A stretch of DNA of 64,000 nucleotides from [Clostridium] fimetarium (GTDB taxonomy: Bacteria; Bacillota; Clostridia; Lachnospirales; Lachnospiraceae), in contig NZ_FOJI01000010.1 of the NCBI RefSeq assembly GCF_900111235.1, forward strand, positions 62,001-126,000, written 5' to 3'. Of this stretch, positions 56,439-64,000 are shown piece after piece. The number at the start of each line of letters is the position of its first letter. Position 1 is the first letter of the stretch. The position numbers and the translations under genes were made by a program. The notes beneath the pieces were generated by a model. It was not told the DNA's origin. It saw nothing but the letters and a program-made list of their open reading frames with translations, and did not search any database.

Positions 56439-56621
56439 ATGACACATACAATTCCACAAGACCCAATCATGCTACTAAGTTTTACGAACACACAATTACG
56501 AGATCATTTTAATAATCTCACTGAATTCTGCAAAGCATATATGATTGATGAAACACATATCATTCAAAAGCTACAGCTTGTAGATTATACTTACAATGAA
56601 AATACCAATCAATTTATATGA
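56439..56621 (+). CDS. DUF4250 family small protein
   Basis: A 60-residue soluble protein with the pattern PIMLLSFTNTQLRDHFNNLT followed by FCKAYMIDETHIIQKLQLV and YNENTNQFI. It matches what I recall of DUF4250, a family of about 55-60-residue Firmicutes proteins without known function. GAGG lies about seven bases before the ATG. It is flanked by a perfect consensus promoter and a 22-bp terminator, and no shadowing gene occupies the opposite strand. Confidence 0.85.
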   Translation: MTHTIPQDPIMLLSFTNTQLRDHFNNLTEFCKAYMIDETHIIQKLQLVDYTYNENTNQFI

Positions 56622-56625
56622 GGAC

Positions 56626-56691
56626 AAAAAGAACATGCTTTCCATTTAATTACAGAACTCTGTAAAATAAAATGGAAAGCATGTTCTTTTT
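56626..56691. terminator. 22-bp bidirectional terminator between the DUF4250 gene and clpB
   Basis: Perfect arms (56626-56647 with 56670-56691) contain GAACATGCTTTCC and its complement and end in A/T runs on both sides. It ends the convergent DUF4250 and clpB transcripts. Confidence 0.92.
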
Positions 56692-56754
56692 GTACGTGAA
56701 ATAAAATGTGAAACATTATATTTTAATATAATCGTCGTAATCTATATAATTATT

Positions 56755-59343
56755 TTAATGGTTAAGAATGGCTTTTAATTCGCCATTTATAGCATCTACC
56801 ACAATTACATCACCTGTATTTATATTTCCACCAAGAATCAGTTTTGCGGCTAGTGTTTCCACCGTTTTTTGAACATATCTCTTCAGTGGCCTTGCACCAT
56901 ACATTGGATCAAATGCTTTTTCAACAATAAATTCTTTGGCTCTATCTGTTAATTTTACACTAAGTTCCTTATCGTCCAAACGTTTGTTAATATCATTAAT
57001 AACAAGATTGATAATGAATCCAATATTTTTCTTTGTCAATGGCTTGAATATGATTATTTCATCTAATCTGTTTAAGAATTCTGGTCTAAAGTGATTTTTC
57101 AAATCACCCATTACCATATTTTCGACTTCTGGTGAAATCGTACCACTTTCATCGATTCCTTCAAGTAAGTAAGTTGACCCAATATTTGAGGTCATAATAA
57201 TGATTGTATTCTTGAAATCTACTGTTCTACCTTGTGAATCGGTAATTCTACCATCGTCTAACACCTGTAACAATACGTTAAATACGTCAGGATGTGCCTT
57301 TTCAATTTCATCAAAAAGTACTACTGAATATGGTTTTCTACGTACTGCTTCCGTAAGCTGACCGCCTTCATCGTATCCAACATATCCTGGTGGAGCTCCT
57401 ATCAAACGTGACACGGAGTATTTTTCCATGTATTCACTCATGTCAAGACGTACGAGATTTGATTCATCGTCAAACAAACTTTCTGCCAAAGCTTTTGCTA
57501 GCTCCGTTTTACCTACACCGGTTGGCCCTAAGAATAGGAATGAACCAATTGGTTTTGATGGATCTTTGATACCTGCTTTGGATCTTATAATAGCATCCGT
57601 GACTTTTGTTACGGCTTCATCTTGACCTACTACTCTTTTATGAAGTATTTCATCTAACTGCAAAGTCTTTTTACGTTCTGATTCACTCAGCTTTGCAACG
57701 GGAATTCCAGTCCATCTAGAAATAATCTTTGCGATTTCTTCTTCCGTAACACTTTCGTGAACCAATTCCATTGCTTTTTCGTTCGTTTTTTCTTCTGCTG
57801 CACTCAATTGTTTTTGTAATGTTGGCAGTTTTCCATATTGAAGCTCCGCTGCTCTGTCTAAATTATAATCGCGCTTTGCAGCTTGAATATCAGTATTAAC
57901 CTGCTCAATCTCTTCACGTATTTTACTAATCTTATCTACGCTATTTTTTTCGTTATCCCATTTTGACTTCTGTATCTTAAATGTTTCTTTTAATACAGAT
58001 AACTCTTTTTGAATAATCCCAAGACGTTCTTTGCTTAAATTATCCGTTTCCTTTTTAAGTGCTGCATCTTCAATTTCCATCTGCATGATTTTTCTTTGTA
58101 ATTCATCCAATTCAGTTGGCATAGAATCAAGTTCAGTCTTAATCATAGCACAAGCCTCATCAACGAGATCAATCGCTTTATCTGGAAGAAATCTATCTGA
58201 AATATATCGATCCGAAAGGATTGCAGCCGATACTAACGCACCATCTGTAATTTTAACGCCATGAAACACTTCATAACGTTCTTTTAAACCACGAAGTATT
58301 GAAATTGTATCCTCAACAGTTGGTTCACTTACCATAACTGGTTGAAAACGTCTTTCCAGTGCTGGATCTTTTTCTATATATTTTCTATGCTCATCAAGTG
58401 TTGTTGCACCGATACAGTGTAATTCGCCTCTTGCAAGCATTGGTTTTAGCATATTACCAGCATCCATTGAACCTTCTGTCTTACCGGCTCCAACAATTGT
58501 ATGGATTTCATCTATAAATAATATGATTTGTCCTTCACTTTTTTTCACTTCATCTAAGACAGCTTTCAATCGCTCTTCAAATTCACCACGATACTTTGCA
58601 CCTGCTACTAATGCACCCATATCTAGCGCAAATAACTTCTTCTCCTTAAGTCCTTCTGGCACATCACCTCTTACAATTCTTTGGGCGAGTCCTTCTACGA
58701 CTGCTGTTTTACCAACACCTGGTTCACCGATTAGGACTGGATTGTTCTTGGTTTTTCTTGATAGAATACGGATAACGTTTCTGATTTCAGCATCACGTCC
58801 GATAACTGGATCAAGCTTTCCGTCCTTTGCAAGTTCCACCAAATCCTGACCATATTTCTCTAACGTATCATAAGTTACTTCTGGATTGTCACTTGTAACC
58901 TTTTGATTACCTCTTACAGTCGATAATACCTGTAAAAATCTATCCTTGGTAATATTAAATTCTTTGAATAATACTTTGATTTCTTTATTAGGCTCATTAA
59001 TCATTGCTAAAAATAAATGTTCCACTGACACGTAAGAGTCACCCATTCTCTTCGCTTCATCTTCTGCATTAATTAGTACCTTGTTCAGCGAATTACTAAT
59101 AAAGACCTGACCTCCGCCAGATACTTTGGTTTTCTTCTTTAAAAGGGCCTCACTCCTATTTAAAAATAATTCTTTGTTAATTTCCAGTTTTTCAATAAGA
59201 TTAGCAATCAAACTATCCTCAATGGTAAGTAACGCATATAAGAAATGCTCTTGATCAATTTCTTGATTACCATATTCGTAAGCGAGTTTTTCGCATTTGT
59301 TCACTGCTTCTATTGATTTTTGTGTAAATTTGTTAATATTCAT
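56755..59343 (-). CDS. clpB: ClpB disaggregase chaperone (Hsp100)
   Basis: An 862-residue AAA+ chaperone, normal length for ClpB. The N-domain (about 1-145, [20 protein letters not shown]) is followed by NBD1 with [13 protein letters not shown] and [13 protein letters not shown], the ClpB-specific coiled-coil middle domain (about 400-525) and NBD2 with [17 protein letters not shown] and [14 protein letters not shown]. It refolds aggregated protein with DnaK. Start 59343 (MNINKFTQ) has GGGAGCG a few bases upstream; ten further codons are open but lack a site. The promoter overlaps a CIRCE element, so HrcA control is expected. A mobile element begins right upstream of that promoter. Confidence 0.97.
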   Translation of the reverse strand: MNINKFTQKSIEAVNKCEKLAYEYGNQEIDQEHFLYALLTIEDSLIANLIEKLEINKELFLNRSEALLKKKTKVSGGGQVFISNSLNKVLINAEDEAKRMGDSYVSVEHLFLAMINEPNKEIKVLFKEFNITKDRFLQVLSTVRGNQKVTSDNPEVTYDTLEKYGQDLVELAKDGKLDPVIGRDAEIRNVIRILSRKTKNNPVLIGEPGVGKTAVVEGLAQRIVRGDVPEGLKEKKLFALDMGALVAGAKYRGEFEERLKAVLDEVKKSEGQIILFIDEIHTIVGAGKTEGSMDAGNMLKPMLARGELHCIGATTLDEHRKYIEKDPALERRFQPVMVSEPTVEDTISILRGLKERYEVFHGVKITDGALVSAAILSDRYISDRFLPDKAIDLVDEACAMIKTELDSMPTELDELQRKIMQMEIEDAALKKETDNLSKERLGIIQKELSVLKETFKIQKSKWDNEKNSVDKISKIREEIEQVNTDIQAAKRDYNLDRAAELQYGKLPTLQKQLSAAEEKTNEKAMELVHESVTEEEIAKIISRWTGIPVAKLSESERKKTLQLDEILHKRVVGQDEAVTKVTDAIIRSKAGIKDPSKPIGSFLFLGPTGVGKTELAKALAESLFDDESNLVRLDMSEYMEKYSVSRLIGAPPGYVGYDEGGQLTEAVRRKPYSVVLFDEIEKAHPDVFNVLLQVLDDGRITDSQGRTVDFKNTIIIMTSNIGSTYLLEGIDESGTISPEVENMVMGDLKNHFRPEFLNRLDEIIIFKPLTKKNIGFIINLVINDINKRLDDKELSVKLTDRAKEFIVEKAFDPMYGARPLKRYVQKTVETLAAKLILGGNINTGDVIVVDAINGELKAILNH

Positions 59344-59510
59344 AATCGCTCCCATCTGCCGCTCTAGTGGCACTTAAAATCGGGGATGTGCTCCCTTTAC
59401 TTCATTGAATTAACATAATTTCAATATAAATTCACTACTGATTAATGTAAAAGTACATTTCATTGATGTTACACTTGTTATACTACATGTATAGCAATAA
59501 CTTTATTTTA

Positions 59511-59539
59511 GTTATAGCACAAAAAATTAGCACTGTCAA
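59511..59539 (-). promoter_or_regulatory. clpB promoter overlapping CIRCE
   Basis: Minus-strand TTGACA (59534-59539) and TATAAC (59511-59516) with a 17-base spacer; the -35 box lies within the CIRCE element. The remaining leader 59344-59510 shows nothing else. Confidence 0.8.
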
Positions 59540-59553
59540 GACGAGAGTGCTAA
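59527..59553. promoter_or_regulatory. CIRCE element (HrcA operator)
   Basis: TTAGCACTG, nine bases, GAGTGCTAA: the consensus is TTAGCACTC-N9-GAGTGCTAA, so 17 of 18 arm bases match. It covers the -35 box of clpB. Confidence 0.93.
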
Positions 59554-59635
59554 TTTTTTTATTATTTTTTTGAGAAGCCGTATGGTTACTGGCTTTGCAT
59601 ATTCGTAAATTTTTATAAAATGCCATTTTAGGGCG

Positions 59636-59656
59636 TTTTACACCAATTTTACACCA
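59636..59656. repeat. Two direct 10-bp repeats beside the integrase stop
   Basis: TTTTACACCA at 59636-59645 and 59647-59656 (11-base period). Short direct repeats next to an integrase gene are candidate arm-type binding sites or part of the attachment region. Confidence 0.4.
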
Positions 59657-59668
59657 TTTGCACGTTAG

Positions 59669-61009
59669 CTACGAGCCATGCGCAGCTAATTTGAAATGAC
59701 TGTGGGAAGCTTGCTTACCAGCAGGCATCTTCAAATTCAGATGCATACGGCGACAGCCGTGACCGAGAAAGCTTTGCTTTCGAGGTGCATGGCTCACACT
59801 TACCCATGACTTCAATTTTGCAAGTTCCGTCTCAATTCTACTTTCATCTGTGATGTGGTTGTAGACATTCATTGTCACATCTATATTGGCGTGTCCCATC
59901 AAATACTGAACGACTTTCATATCCATTCCGCTCTCTGCCATTCTGGTACAGCCTGTATGTCTAAATATGTGAGCTGAAATTCTAGGGAGGAGTTCTAGTT
60001 CTCTTTTTTCTTTTTTGGCATTATCAACTTCCTGTAGATTGTAGGCTTTCACCACATTGTACAAAACATTATTCAATGCACTTGGCATAATCGGATTGTC
60101 ATTTTTCGAATTAAATATAAATCCTGTGAAGCCATCCACTTCAGCAGTACCACGCAGACCAAGCATAAAGTTCTGTTTGCGTTGTTTTTCAAATGCCTTA
60201 TAAATATTTTCTGTCATAGGGAATCTTCGAATACCCGCTTCTGTCTTTGGCGTTATAATATGAAAACTATAACCATTTCCGTCGCCAAAATCTTTATAGA
60301 CAAGCTGATGATTGATGGATATTACTTTTTTCTTCATGTCAACATCTGACCAGGTCAGTCCAACAATTTCACCACAGCGAAAACATGTTTCGATCATGAT
60401 CTGCAACAATGGAAGGTATACGTTGTAAACAGCGCTTTTACCTACGAACTCCAATAGGTTTCTTTGTTGCCTTATGGTAAGTGCATGCTTTTCCATAGGT
60501 GGCATTCCATTATCTTTTAATGTATTCCTACTTGGATTTTTTCGGATCAGATCGTCGTCTAATGCCATCTCAAAACTGGGATAAATAAGATTATGTAGCA
60601 TCTTAATGGTACTGTGAGACAGTTTCTTGCGAGAAAGTTCTGCATAAAACAACTTGATATGTGATGGTTTGATCTGAATTACCTTCATCTGTCCGATATT
60701 ATTCTTAACATGATGATTCCACATATTCAAAGAATTCATCCTGGTCGTCGGAGCCAGTTTCTTTAAAAGCATATATTGCTCAAAGAGCATATTGAGTGTC
60801 ATCCTACGGCTCTCCGGATCAGTTACAATATCATCATCAATATCCTTTGAAATTTGATTTTCCGTATTTCTAAGATTCACTAAATCGTCATCATAGATGG
60901 TCATCCTCTTTCCTGACCTTTCATCTACATAACGATACATATACCGACCGTCTTTTCTTTGTGATTCTCCTGTTTTTAAATTTCTTCCTCTATTATCTTT
61001 TCTTGCCAT
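59669..61009 (-). CDS. Tyrosine recombinase/integrase of the mobile element
   Basis: A 446-residue site-specific recombinase. The N-terminal AP2-like arm-binding domain (about 1-70, RKDGRYMYRYVDERSGKR) is followed by a SAM-like core-binding domain (about 85-175) and the catalytic domain (about 185-400). The active-site residues are Arg in CFRCGEIVGLTW, HxxR in HIFRHTGCTRMAESG, His in LMGHANIDVTMNVYNHI and its Tyr nucleophile. The last ~37 residues (after SVSHAPRKQS) are unlike the family and are encoded by a GC-rich cloverleaf-like element. Start 61009 follows AAAGGAATG; the longer frame lacks a site. Confidence 0.95.
   Translation of the reverse strand: MARKDNRGRNLKTGESQRKDGRYMYRYVDERSGKRMTIYDDDLVNLRNTENQISKDIDDDIVTDPESRRMTLNMLFEQYMLLKKLAPTTRMNSLNMWNHHVKNNIGQMKVIQIKPSHIKLFYAELSRKKLSHSTIKMLHNLIYPSFEMALDDDLIRKNPSRNTLKDNGMPPMEKHALTIRQQRNLLEFVGKSAVYNVYLPLLQIMIETCFRCGEIVGLTWSDVDMKKKVISINHQLVYKDFGDGNGYSFHIITPKTEAGIRRFPMTENIYKAFEKQRKQNFMLGLRGTAEVDGFTGFIFNSKNDNPIMPSALNNVLYNVVKAYNLQEVDNAKKEKRELELLPRISAHIFRHTGCTRMAESGMDMKVVQYLMGHANIDVTMNVYNHITDESRIETELAKLKSWVSVSHAPRKQSFLGHGCRRMHLNLKMPAGKQASHSHFKLAAHGS
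59673..59795. repeat. Cloverleaf-like palindromic element within the integrase 3' end
   Basis: Outer 9-bp arms (59673-59681 with 59787-59795, GAGCCATGC/GCATGGCTC) enclose three hairpins: AATTTGAA/TTCAAATT (59688-59737, with an inner AAGC-TT-GCTT), ACGGC-GACA-GCCGT (59747-59760) and GAAAGC-TTT-GCTTTC (59767-59781). The stretch is more GC-rich than the rest of the gene and encodes the atypical tail of the integrase. Confidence 0.85.
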
Positions 61010-61177
61010 ATAAATCATTCCTTTCCGCTTACGCCCTTGCTGACACCTCCTTGTCAGTTGGAATGATTTTTGTCTTACACTGTAAGTATAGCACATTCAT
61101 TTCAACTGTTCTATTTTTTGACCACAAATTACTTTACGCAACAAATTTACTTTATTACAGAAATAATCATCAATGAT

Positions 61178-61372
61178 CTAGATGGAAATTTCATTCAAAT
61201 ATCTTTCCACTTTACTGACCGAATATAAAACTCTACGTCCAATTGTAATCCTTGCCCTGGCATCTTCTCCAATTTTTCTTGCAGTCGCATTTCCACAGGA
61301 AAGCATCGCCGATAATCCTTCTATATCCACCGCAATCCTTTGATTTGTATTTCTAATTTTTGTCTCTCTCAT
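61178..61372 (-). CDS. Excisionase-type small DNA-binding protein
   Basis: A 64-residue winged-helix protein of the Tn916 Xis / MerR-like excisionase type: VDIEGLSAMLSCGNATARKI resembles the first helices, followed by RITIGRRVLYSVSKVERYLNEISI, the recognition wing and C-terminal helix. It overlaps the next gene by four bases (ATGA) and lies upstream of the integrase, the usual place for xis. It would bend DNA for excision. The 168 bases to the integrase start contain no other feature. Confidence 0.85.
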   Translation of the reverse strand: MRETKIRNTNQRIAVDIEGLSAMLSCGNATARKIGEDARARITIGRRVLYSVSKVERYLNEISI

Positions 61373-62172
61373 GTACGTTCACCACCTTTTTTCTGTTTAA
61401 AAATACCTTTATAAAAATTCTTCTTATGATTTGCTGATTCGATCCTCTTACTATCTCCATCCACCAGAACCGGAGTGCACATATCAAGTAAGCGATCATA
61501 TATTCTTGTCTTCGCTATATCTTTTTCCTTCGTAATATCCTCCATATCCAGATTTGTTGTCACGATCAATGGTCTCCCCGATTCCCATCTTCTGTTGATG
61601 ACATCAAATACATTCTGAATTGCATATTCCGTGCTTCGTTCTGCCCCCAGGTCATCAATGATCAGCAGGTCATAGCTCACTAAACAACTGATATATTCTC
61701 TGGCATCATTTACAGAGATATTTGTAATAGCAGAAAAATCAGTCATCATAACTCTCTTTTCCTTTTCAAGTAATGCATTGGCAATACAAGCTGCCATATA
61801 CGTTTTGCCTGTACCAATCCCGCCCCAGAAAAGCAGTCCGGCTTTTGCATTTCGTACCTCATCCCAATGTTCCACAAATGCCCTGGCACGATTCATTGCA
61901 GGTGAGCTTCCATCATCATGTTCAAAGGTCCACTCCTGCATTCTCTTCTCATGAAAGCAGATTCTTTTGTTCCTGCTAACTATTTCTGCATGTTCGCGGT
62001 CTCTACGCTCTTTTTTTTCTTTCTCTTCCTGTAATCGATGGCAGGCACACTGTCTTGGGAATCTATCGAATTTTACAAGCAGCGGCGTTGGTAATTTCAG
62101 TTCCATTGCTTCATGACATATCGAGCAATAGATCAGTCCATCATCACCAATAAATGTATTCTCCTTATCCAT
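61369..62172 (-). CDS. DnaC/IstB-like AAA+ ATPase (helicase loader)
   Basis: A 267-residue ATPase. A cysteine-rich N-terminus (CSICHEAMEL, then CACHRLQEE) resembles the zinc-binding front of DnaC-type loaders. The AAA+ part has Walker A WGGIGTGKTYMAACIANALL (about 117-136), Walker B LLIIDDLGAERSTE and the sensor region LIVTTNLDMEDI. In plasmids and ICEs such proteins load the replicative helicase. It is translationally linked to both neighbours (repA-type gene ends at 62173, one base upstream; xis overlaps by four bases). Confidence 0.92.
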   Translation of the reverse strand: MDKENTFIGDDGLIYCSICHEAMELKLPTPLLVKFDRFPRQCACHRLQEEKEKKERRDREHAEIVSRNKRICFHEKRMQEWTFEHDDGSSPAMNRARAFVEHWDEVRNAKAGLLFWGGIGTGKTYMAACIANALLEKEKRVMMTDFSAITNISVNDAREYISCLVSYDLLIIDDLGAERSTEYAIQNVFDVINRRWESGRPLIVTTNLDMEDITKEKDIAKTRIYDRLLDMCTPVLVDGDSKRIESANHKKNFYKGIFKQKKGGERT

Positions 62173-62706
62173 TTAAAAACTCTCTCCTTCCACATAGGTA
62201 TAATTTTTTATTCTATTACCTGTTCTATTATTTGTTTTATTAAATGTATTACTATAGTTGTTAGTAGCCGGTTTTCTATCCTTCCATAACCCAGAATTCT
62301 GACCTGTAGTCTGGTTTTTTAGCTTACTGACAGGCAGATTTTCGGCTATCATACATTCTTCCGGCAGTAATACATAAATTAAGTTCGCGGTATTATATCC
62401 AACTCTCTTACGCACAATCAGCCCCTCCTCGTCCAGCTCCTTCAAACAGCTTTTTATAGTGGAAATGCTTTTGCCTGCATCTTTTGCAAGCTGCTCGATC
62501 GCATACCGAATATATACTTTTCCCTGCTCATCAACCCATTCATTTTTCTGGGACAATGTTGCTCTACCAAGAAGCATTCCATACACAAGCAGTGTTGTAC
62601 TGTTCAATCCACTTTTGATCAGGCAGTTTGGAAGCGGCATATATCCAGTTATTTTTGAATCAGGTTCTAAATATTTTGCTTTCATACTCATTGCTCTCAT
62701 GCTCAT
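62173..62706 (-). CDS. RepA_N-family replication initiator
   Basis: A 177-residue protein with the RepA_N pattern: YMPLPNCLIKSGLNSTTLLVYGMLLGRATLSQKN, EWVDEQGKVYIRYAIEQLA and SISTIKSCLKELDEEGLIVRKR, a winged-helix domain (about 20-125). The C-terminal part (about 126-177) is a flexible Asn/Thr-rich tail. RepA_N initiators replicate low-GC plasmids and are carried by some ICEs. The protein is shorter than plasmid RepA proteins (about 300 aa or more). It overlaps the upstream gene by four bases. Confidence 0.85.
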   Translation of the reverse strand: MSMRAMSMKAKYLEPDSKITGYMPLPNCLIKSGLNSTTLLVYGMLLGRATLSQKNEWVDEQGKVYIRYAIEQLAKDAGKSISTIKSCLKELDEEGLIVRKRVGYNTANLIYVLLPEECMIAENLPVSKLKNQTTGQNSGLWKDRKPATNNYSNTFNKTNNRTGNRIKNYTYVEGESF

Positions 62707-63917
62707 TCCTCTGACCTTTGGTCCACTGGACCAAAAGAGCTATCCAATTTATATTCCACGCTGAGTTCAAGATTCTTTAAATCTGACTGTATTTTTTCCA
62801 GCTCCTGCACTGGTACAAGCTGAAAACTCGTCTTTTTCCCATTGTATTCCGCTTCGATCCACCATTGTTTCATAATCAATTCCTTGGCAAACTTCATTCT
62901 AAATTGATATTCGCTATCTGATTCTGCCAATTTCAAGGCTTCCAGAAATGCTTCTTTTGTTTTCTTGTTTACAATATAAGTTTCCAAAATCCTAATAACA
63001 AACTCTGCATTAATTCCATTCTTTGCTGCCTGCTCAAGAATTTCCCGCTTTTCTTTTGAATATCTTTTTGAGAAAAACGCATACAATGCCAGCTTTTCAG
63101 AATTCGTCAAACCATCATAGGCGAGAAGTTCCTCTGTTGTAAGTACATCACGATTGGGCCATATACAGTTTCTTAGTTTCCTAAATGGTCTGATATTCTC
63201 CACAACATTCCTGAGGACCCTATCTGAAAATGCTCTTCCAAACGCAACTCCCTTCAACTTAGCTGCTGTTAATTTGTTCTCTGCTCCAATCTGATGAAAA
63301 TAAGAGGACAGCAAGCATGTGTCTGGATCTAGCGCAGGATAAATTTCATTTATCTTAAAAAATTTCTGTCCATATGAATTCCATGATTCCTTTAATCTGA
63401 CCGATGCAGAATCTACTACATTTCGTCCCATTTTAGCTTTTATTACTTCTTTTTCTAAAGCCTGATTCTGAAGTTTGGCTCTATCCTCTTTCTGTTCATA
63501 TTCTTTTATTTCCTTCCTGCGACTCATCATTTCTTCAATGTTAATGTCATCTAACTTCTTGATACGTTTATTCGCTTCAACAATTGTTTTTTTCGCCTTA
63601 TCAAGATCTTTTTTGCACTCGTACAGTTCACCAGACCTGTAATCGTATTCATCCCAATGAAAAATATCAGTTAGTGCACTCTCAAACTGCATTGCCTTTT
63701 CCAAACTAAGACAGATTTTGTTTTTGCTAAACTGCAGCAATCCTGTGTCTGATTTCTTTACTGCTTCAATATGAGCTCTTGCTGTTGATTCCGGCTTACC
63801 GCACTCCTCCATCAAATACGCCTTTACTTCTGGAATCGTTTTTTCGTCCTGCTGGACAAACTCATAGATTTCAATATAACTTTGAATATGTTTACATACT
63901 TCTTCCACATTTATCAT
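62703..63917 (-). CDS. Hypothetical ICE protein with N-terminal HTH-like and coiled-coil regions
   Basis: Not recognised. The 404 residues begin with a region that reads like a winged helix (IPEVKAYLMEECGKPESTARAHIEAVKK, about 28-55), followed by a charged coiled coil (about 105-160, DLDKAKKTIVEANKRIKKLD). A mixed alpha region follows with a tryptophan-containing C-terminus (KQWWIEAEYNGKKTSFQL). No catalytic motif is seen. It lies between an upstream partial gene and the RepA_N gene, with ATGA overlaps at both ends, so a role in replication or partition of the element is likely. Confidence 0.75.
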   Translation of the reverse strand: MINVEEVCKHIQSYIEIYEFVQQDEKTIPEVKAYLMEECGKPESTARAHIEAVKKSDTGLLQFSKNKICLSLEKAMQFESALTDIFHWDEYDYRSGELYECKKDLDKAKKTIVEANKRIKKLDDINIEEMMSRRKEIKEYEQKEDRAKLQNQALEKEVIKAKMGRNVVDSASVRLKESWNSYGQKFFKINEIYPALDPDTCLLSSYFHQIGAENKLTAAKLKGVAFGRAFSDRVLRNVVENIRPFRKLRNCIWPNRDVLTTEELLAYDGLTNSEKLALYAFFSKRYSKEKREILEQAAKNGINAEFVIRILETYIVNKKTKEAFLEALKLAESDSEYQFRMKFAKELIMKQWWIEAEYNGKKTSFQLVPVQELEKIQSDLKNLELSVEYKLDSSFGPVDQRSEE

Positions 63918-64000
63918 TTTTCTTCTGATCCTTTCTTTTTTTTGATTTCTACCTTTATGTGGGTTCGCTTATGCCATTTGCCACCCTGTGCATTTGCAAG
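63914..64000 (-). CDS. C-terminal end of an element gene cut by the window edge
   Basis: An open frame of 28 codons reads LANAQGGKWHKRTHIKVEIK and ends KKKGSEEK before a TGA that overlaps the next start (ATGA at 63914-63917). The overlap, same strand and basic composition indicate the 3' end of a further gene of the element. Identity cannot be judged from this length. Confidence 0.65.
   Translation of the reverse strand, partial: LANAQGGKWHKRTHIKVEIKKKKGSEEK

Larger units (their letters stand above)
59600..64000. mobile_element. Integrative element (ICE-like), left end and replication/recombination module
   Basis: Integrase, excisionase, DnaC-like ATPase, RepA_N initiator and two unknown genes are all in one direction and tightly packed (several ATGA overlaps). 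Gene order and GC (visibly higher than the surrounding genes) mark an integrated element. The left end must lie between the clpB CIRCE (59553) and the integrase stop (59669); the right end is beyond the window. No att duplication can be shown from one end alone, so the boundary is approximate. Confidence 0.8.

Noticed and set aside
59673-59795. True tRNA gene
   Set aside because: Although cloverleaf-like, arm lengths (9-bp closing stem, one very long arm) and the lack of TTCGA and D-loop bases exclude a tRNA. No tRNA or rRNA gene was found in the window.

Overview
The window is AT-rich Firmicutes DNA, most likely from an anaerobic, pectin-degrading member of the Lachnospiraceae (Lachnoclostridium phytofermentans-like). 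The placement rests on the pyruvate:ferredoxin oxidoreductase, a FabK/FabT-style type II fatty-acid operon with a fused AccDA, a T-box valS leader, a CIRCE-controlled clpB and two giant secreted PL1/PL9 pectate lyases. It is an inference from gene content; there is no rRNA or other marker here. Nearly all genes lie on the minus strand.

Layout by transcription unit: (1) 1-2285, the first two thirds of pyruvate:ferredoxin oxidoreductase. (2) 2533-7621, a Bce-like module: response regulator, two-TM histidine kinase, ABC ATPase and FtsX-type permease. (3) 7754-13544, an unknown coiled-coil protein, a family-6-like hypoxanthine-DNA glycosylase, hemW, lepA and a cell-wall amidase. (4) 13809-25676, the fatty-acid operon fabH-acp-fabK-fabD-fabG-fabF-accB-fabZ-accC-accDA plus an NPD-type flavoprotein, ending at a DUF1538 gene remnant and a hairpin. 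Its promoter has consensus -35 and -10 boxes and sits between two FabT-type palindromes. (5) 26223-35098, two tandem paralogous PL1-CBM-PL9 pectate lyases, the second carrying a C-terminal membrane anchor. (6) 35367-42117, valS with T-box, then a heterodimeric ABC exporter. (7) 42346-46621, two small XRE regulators (plus strand), a small membrane protein, and a chemoreceptor/HD-GYP pair. (8) 46982-55136, an arylacetate module: two phenylacetate-CoA ligases, indolepyruvate:ferredoxin oxidoreductase iorAB, an ACT protein, an amidohydrolase and a sodium:solute symporter. (9) 55584-59343, a polysaccharide deacetylase lipoprotein, a DUF4250 mini-gene and clpB. (10) about 59600 to the window end, one end of an integrative element: tyrosine integrase, excisionase, DnaC-like ATPase, RepA_N initiator and unknown genes.

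The least expected content is non-coding. Three intergenic foldback elements (21050-21229, 22331-22514, 55458-55565) share a conserved internal-loop core. Their terminal arms differ in sequence between copies yet stay fully paired, including compensatory changes; this points to a conserved structure (RNA or DNA-hairpin element) that I cannot name. A separate 161-nt foldback lies at 46775-46935, and a cloverleaf-like element overlaps the 3' end of the integrase gene. Short tandem repeats (13, 15, 36 and 58 bp) are frequent, several spanning or touching stop codons, and others expand the linkers of secreted enzymes and ABC transporters.

Start codons were moved from the longest possible ORF where a clear ribosome binding site supports an internal start (glycosylase, fabG, both pectate lyases, HD-GYP, clpB, integrase and others). 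All domain assignments are from recognition of motifs in the translated sequence; no database search was run.
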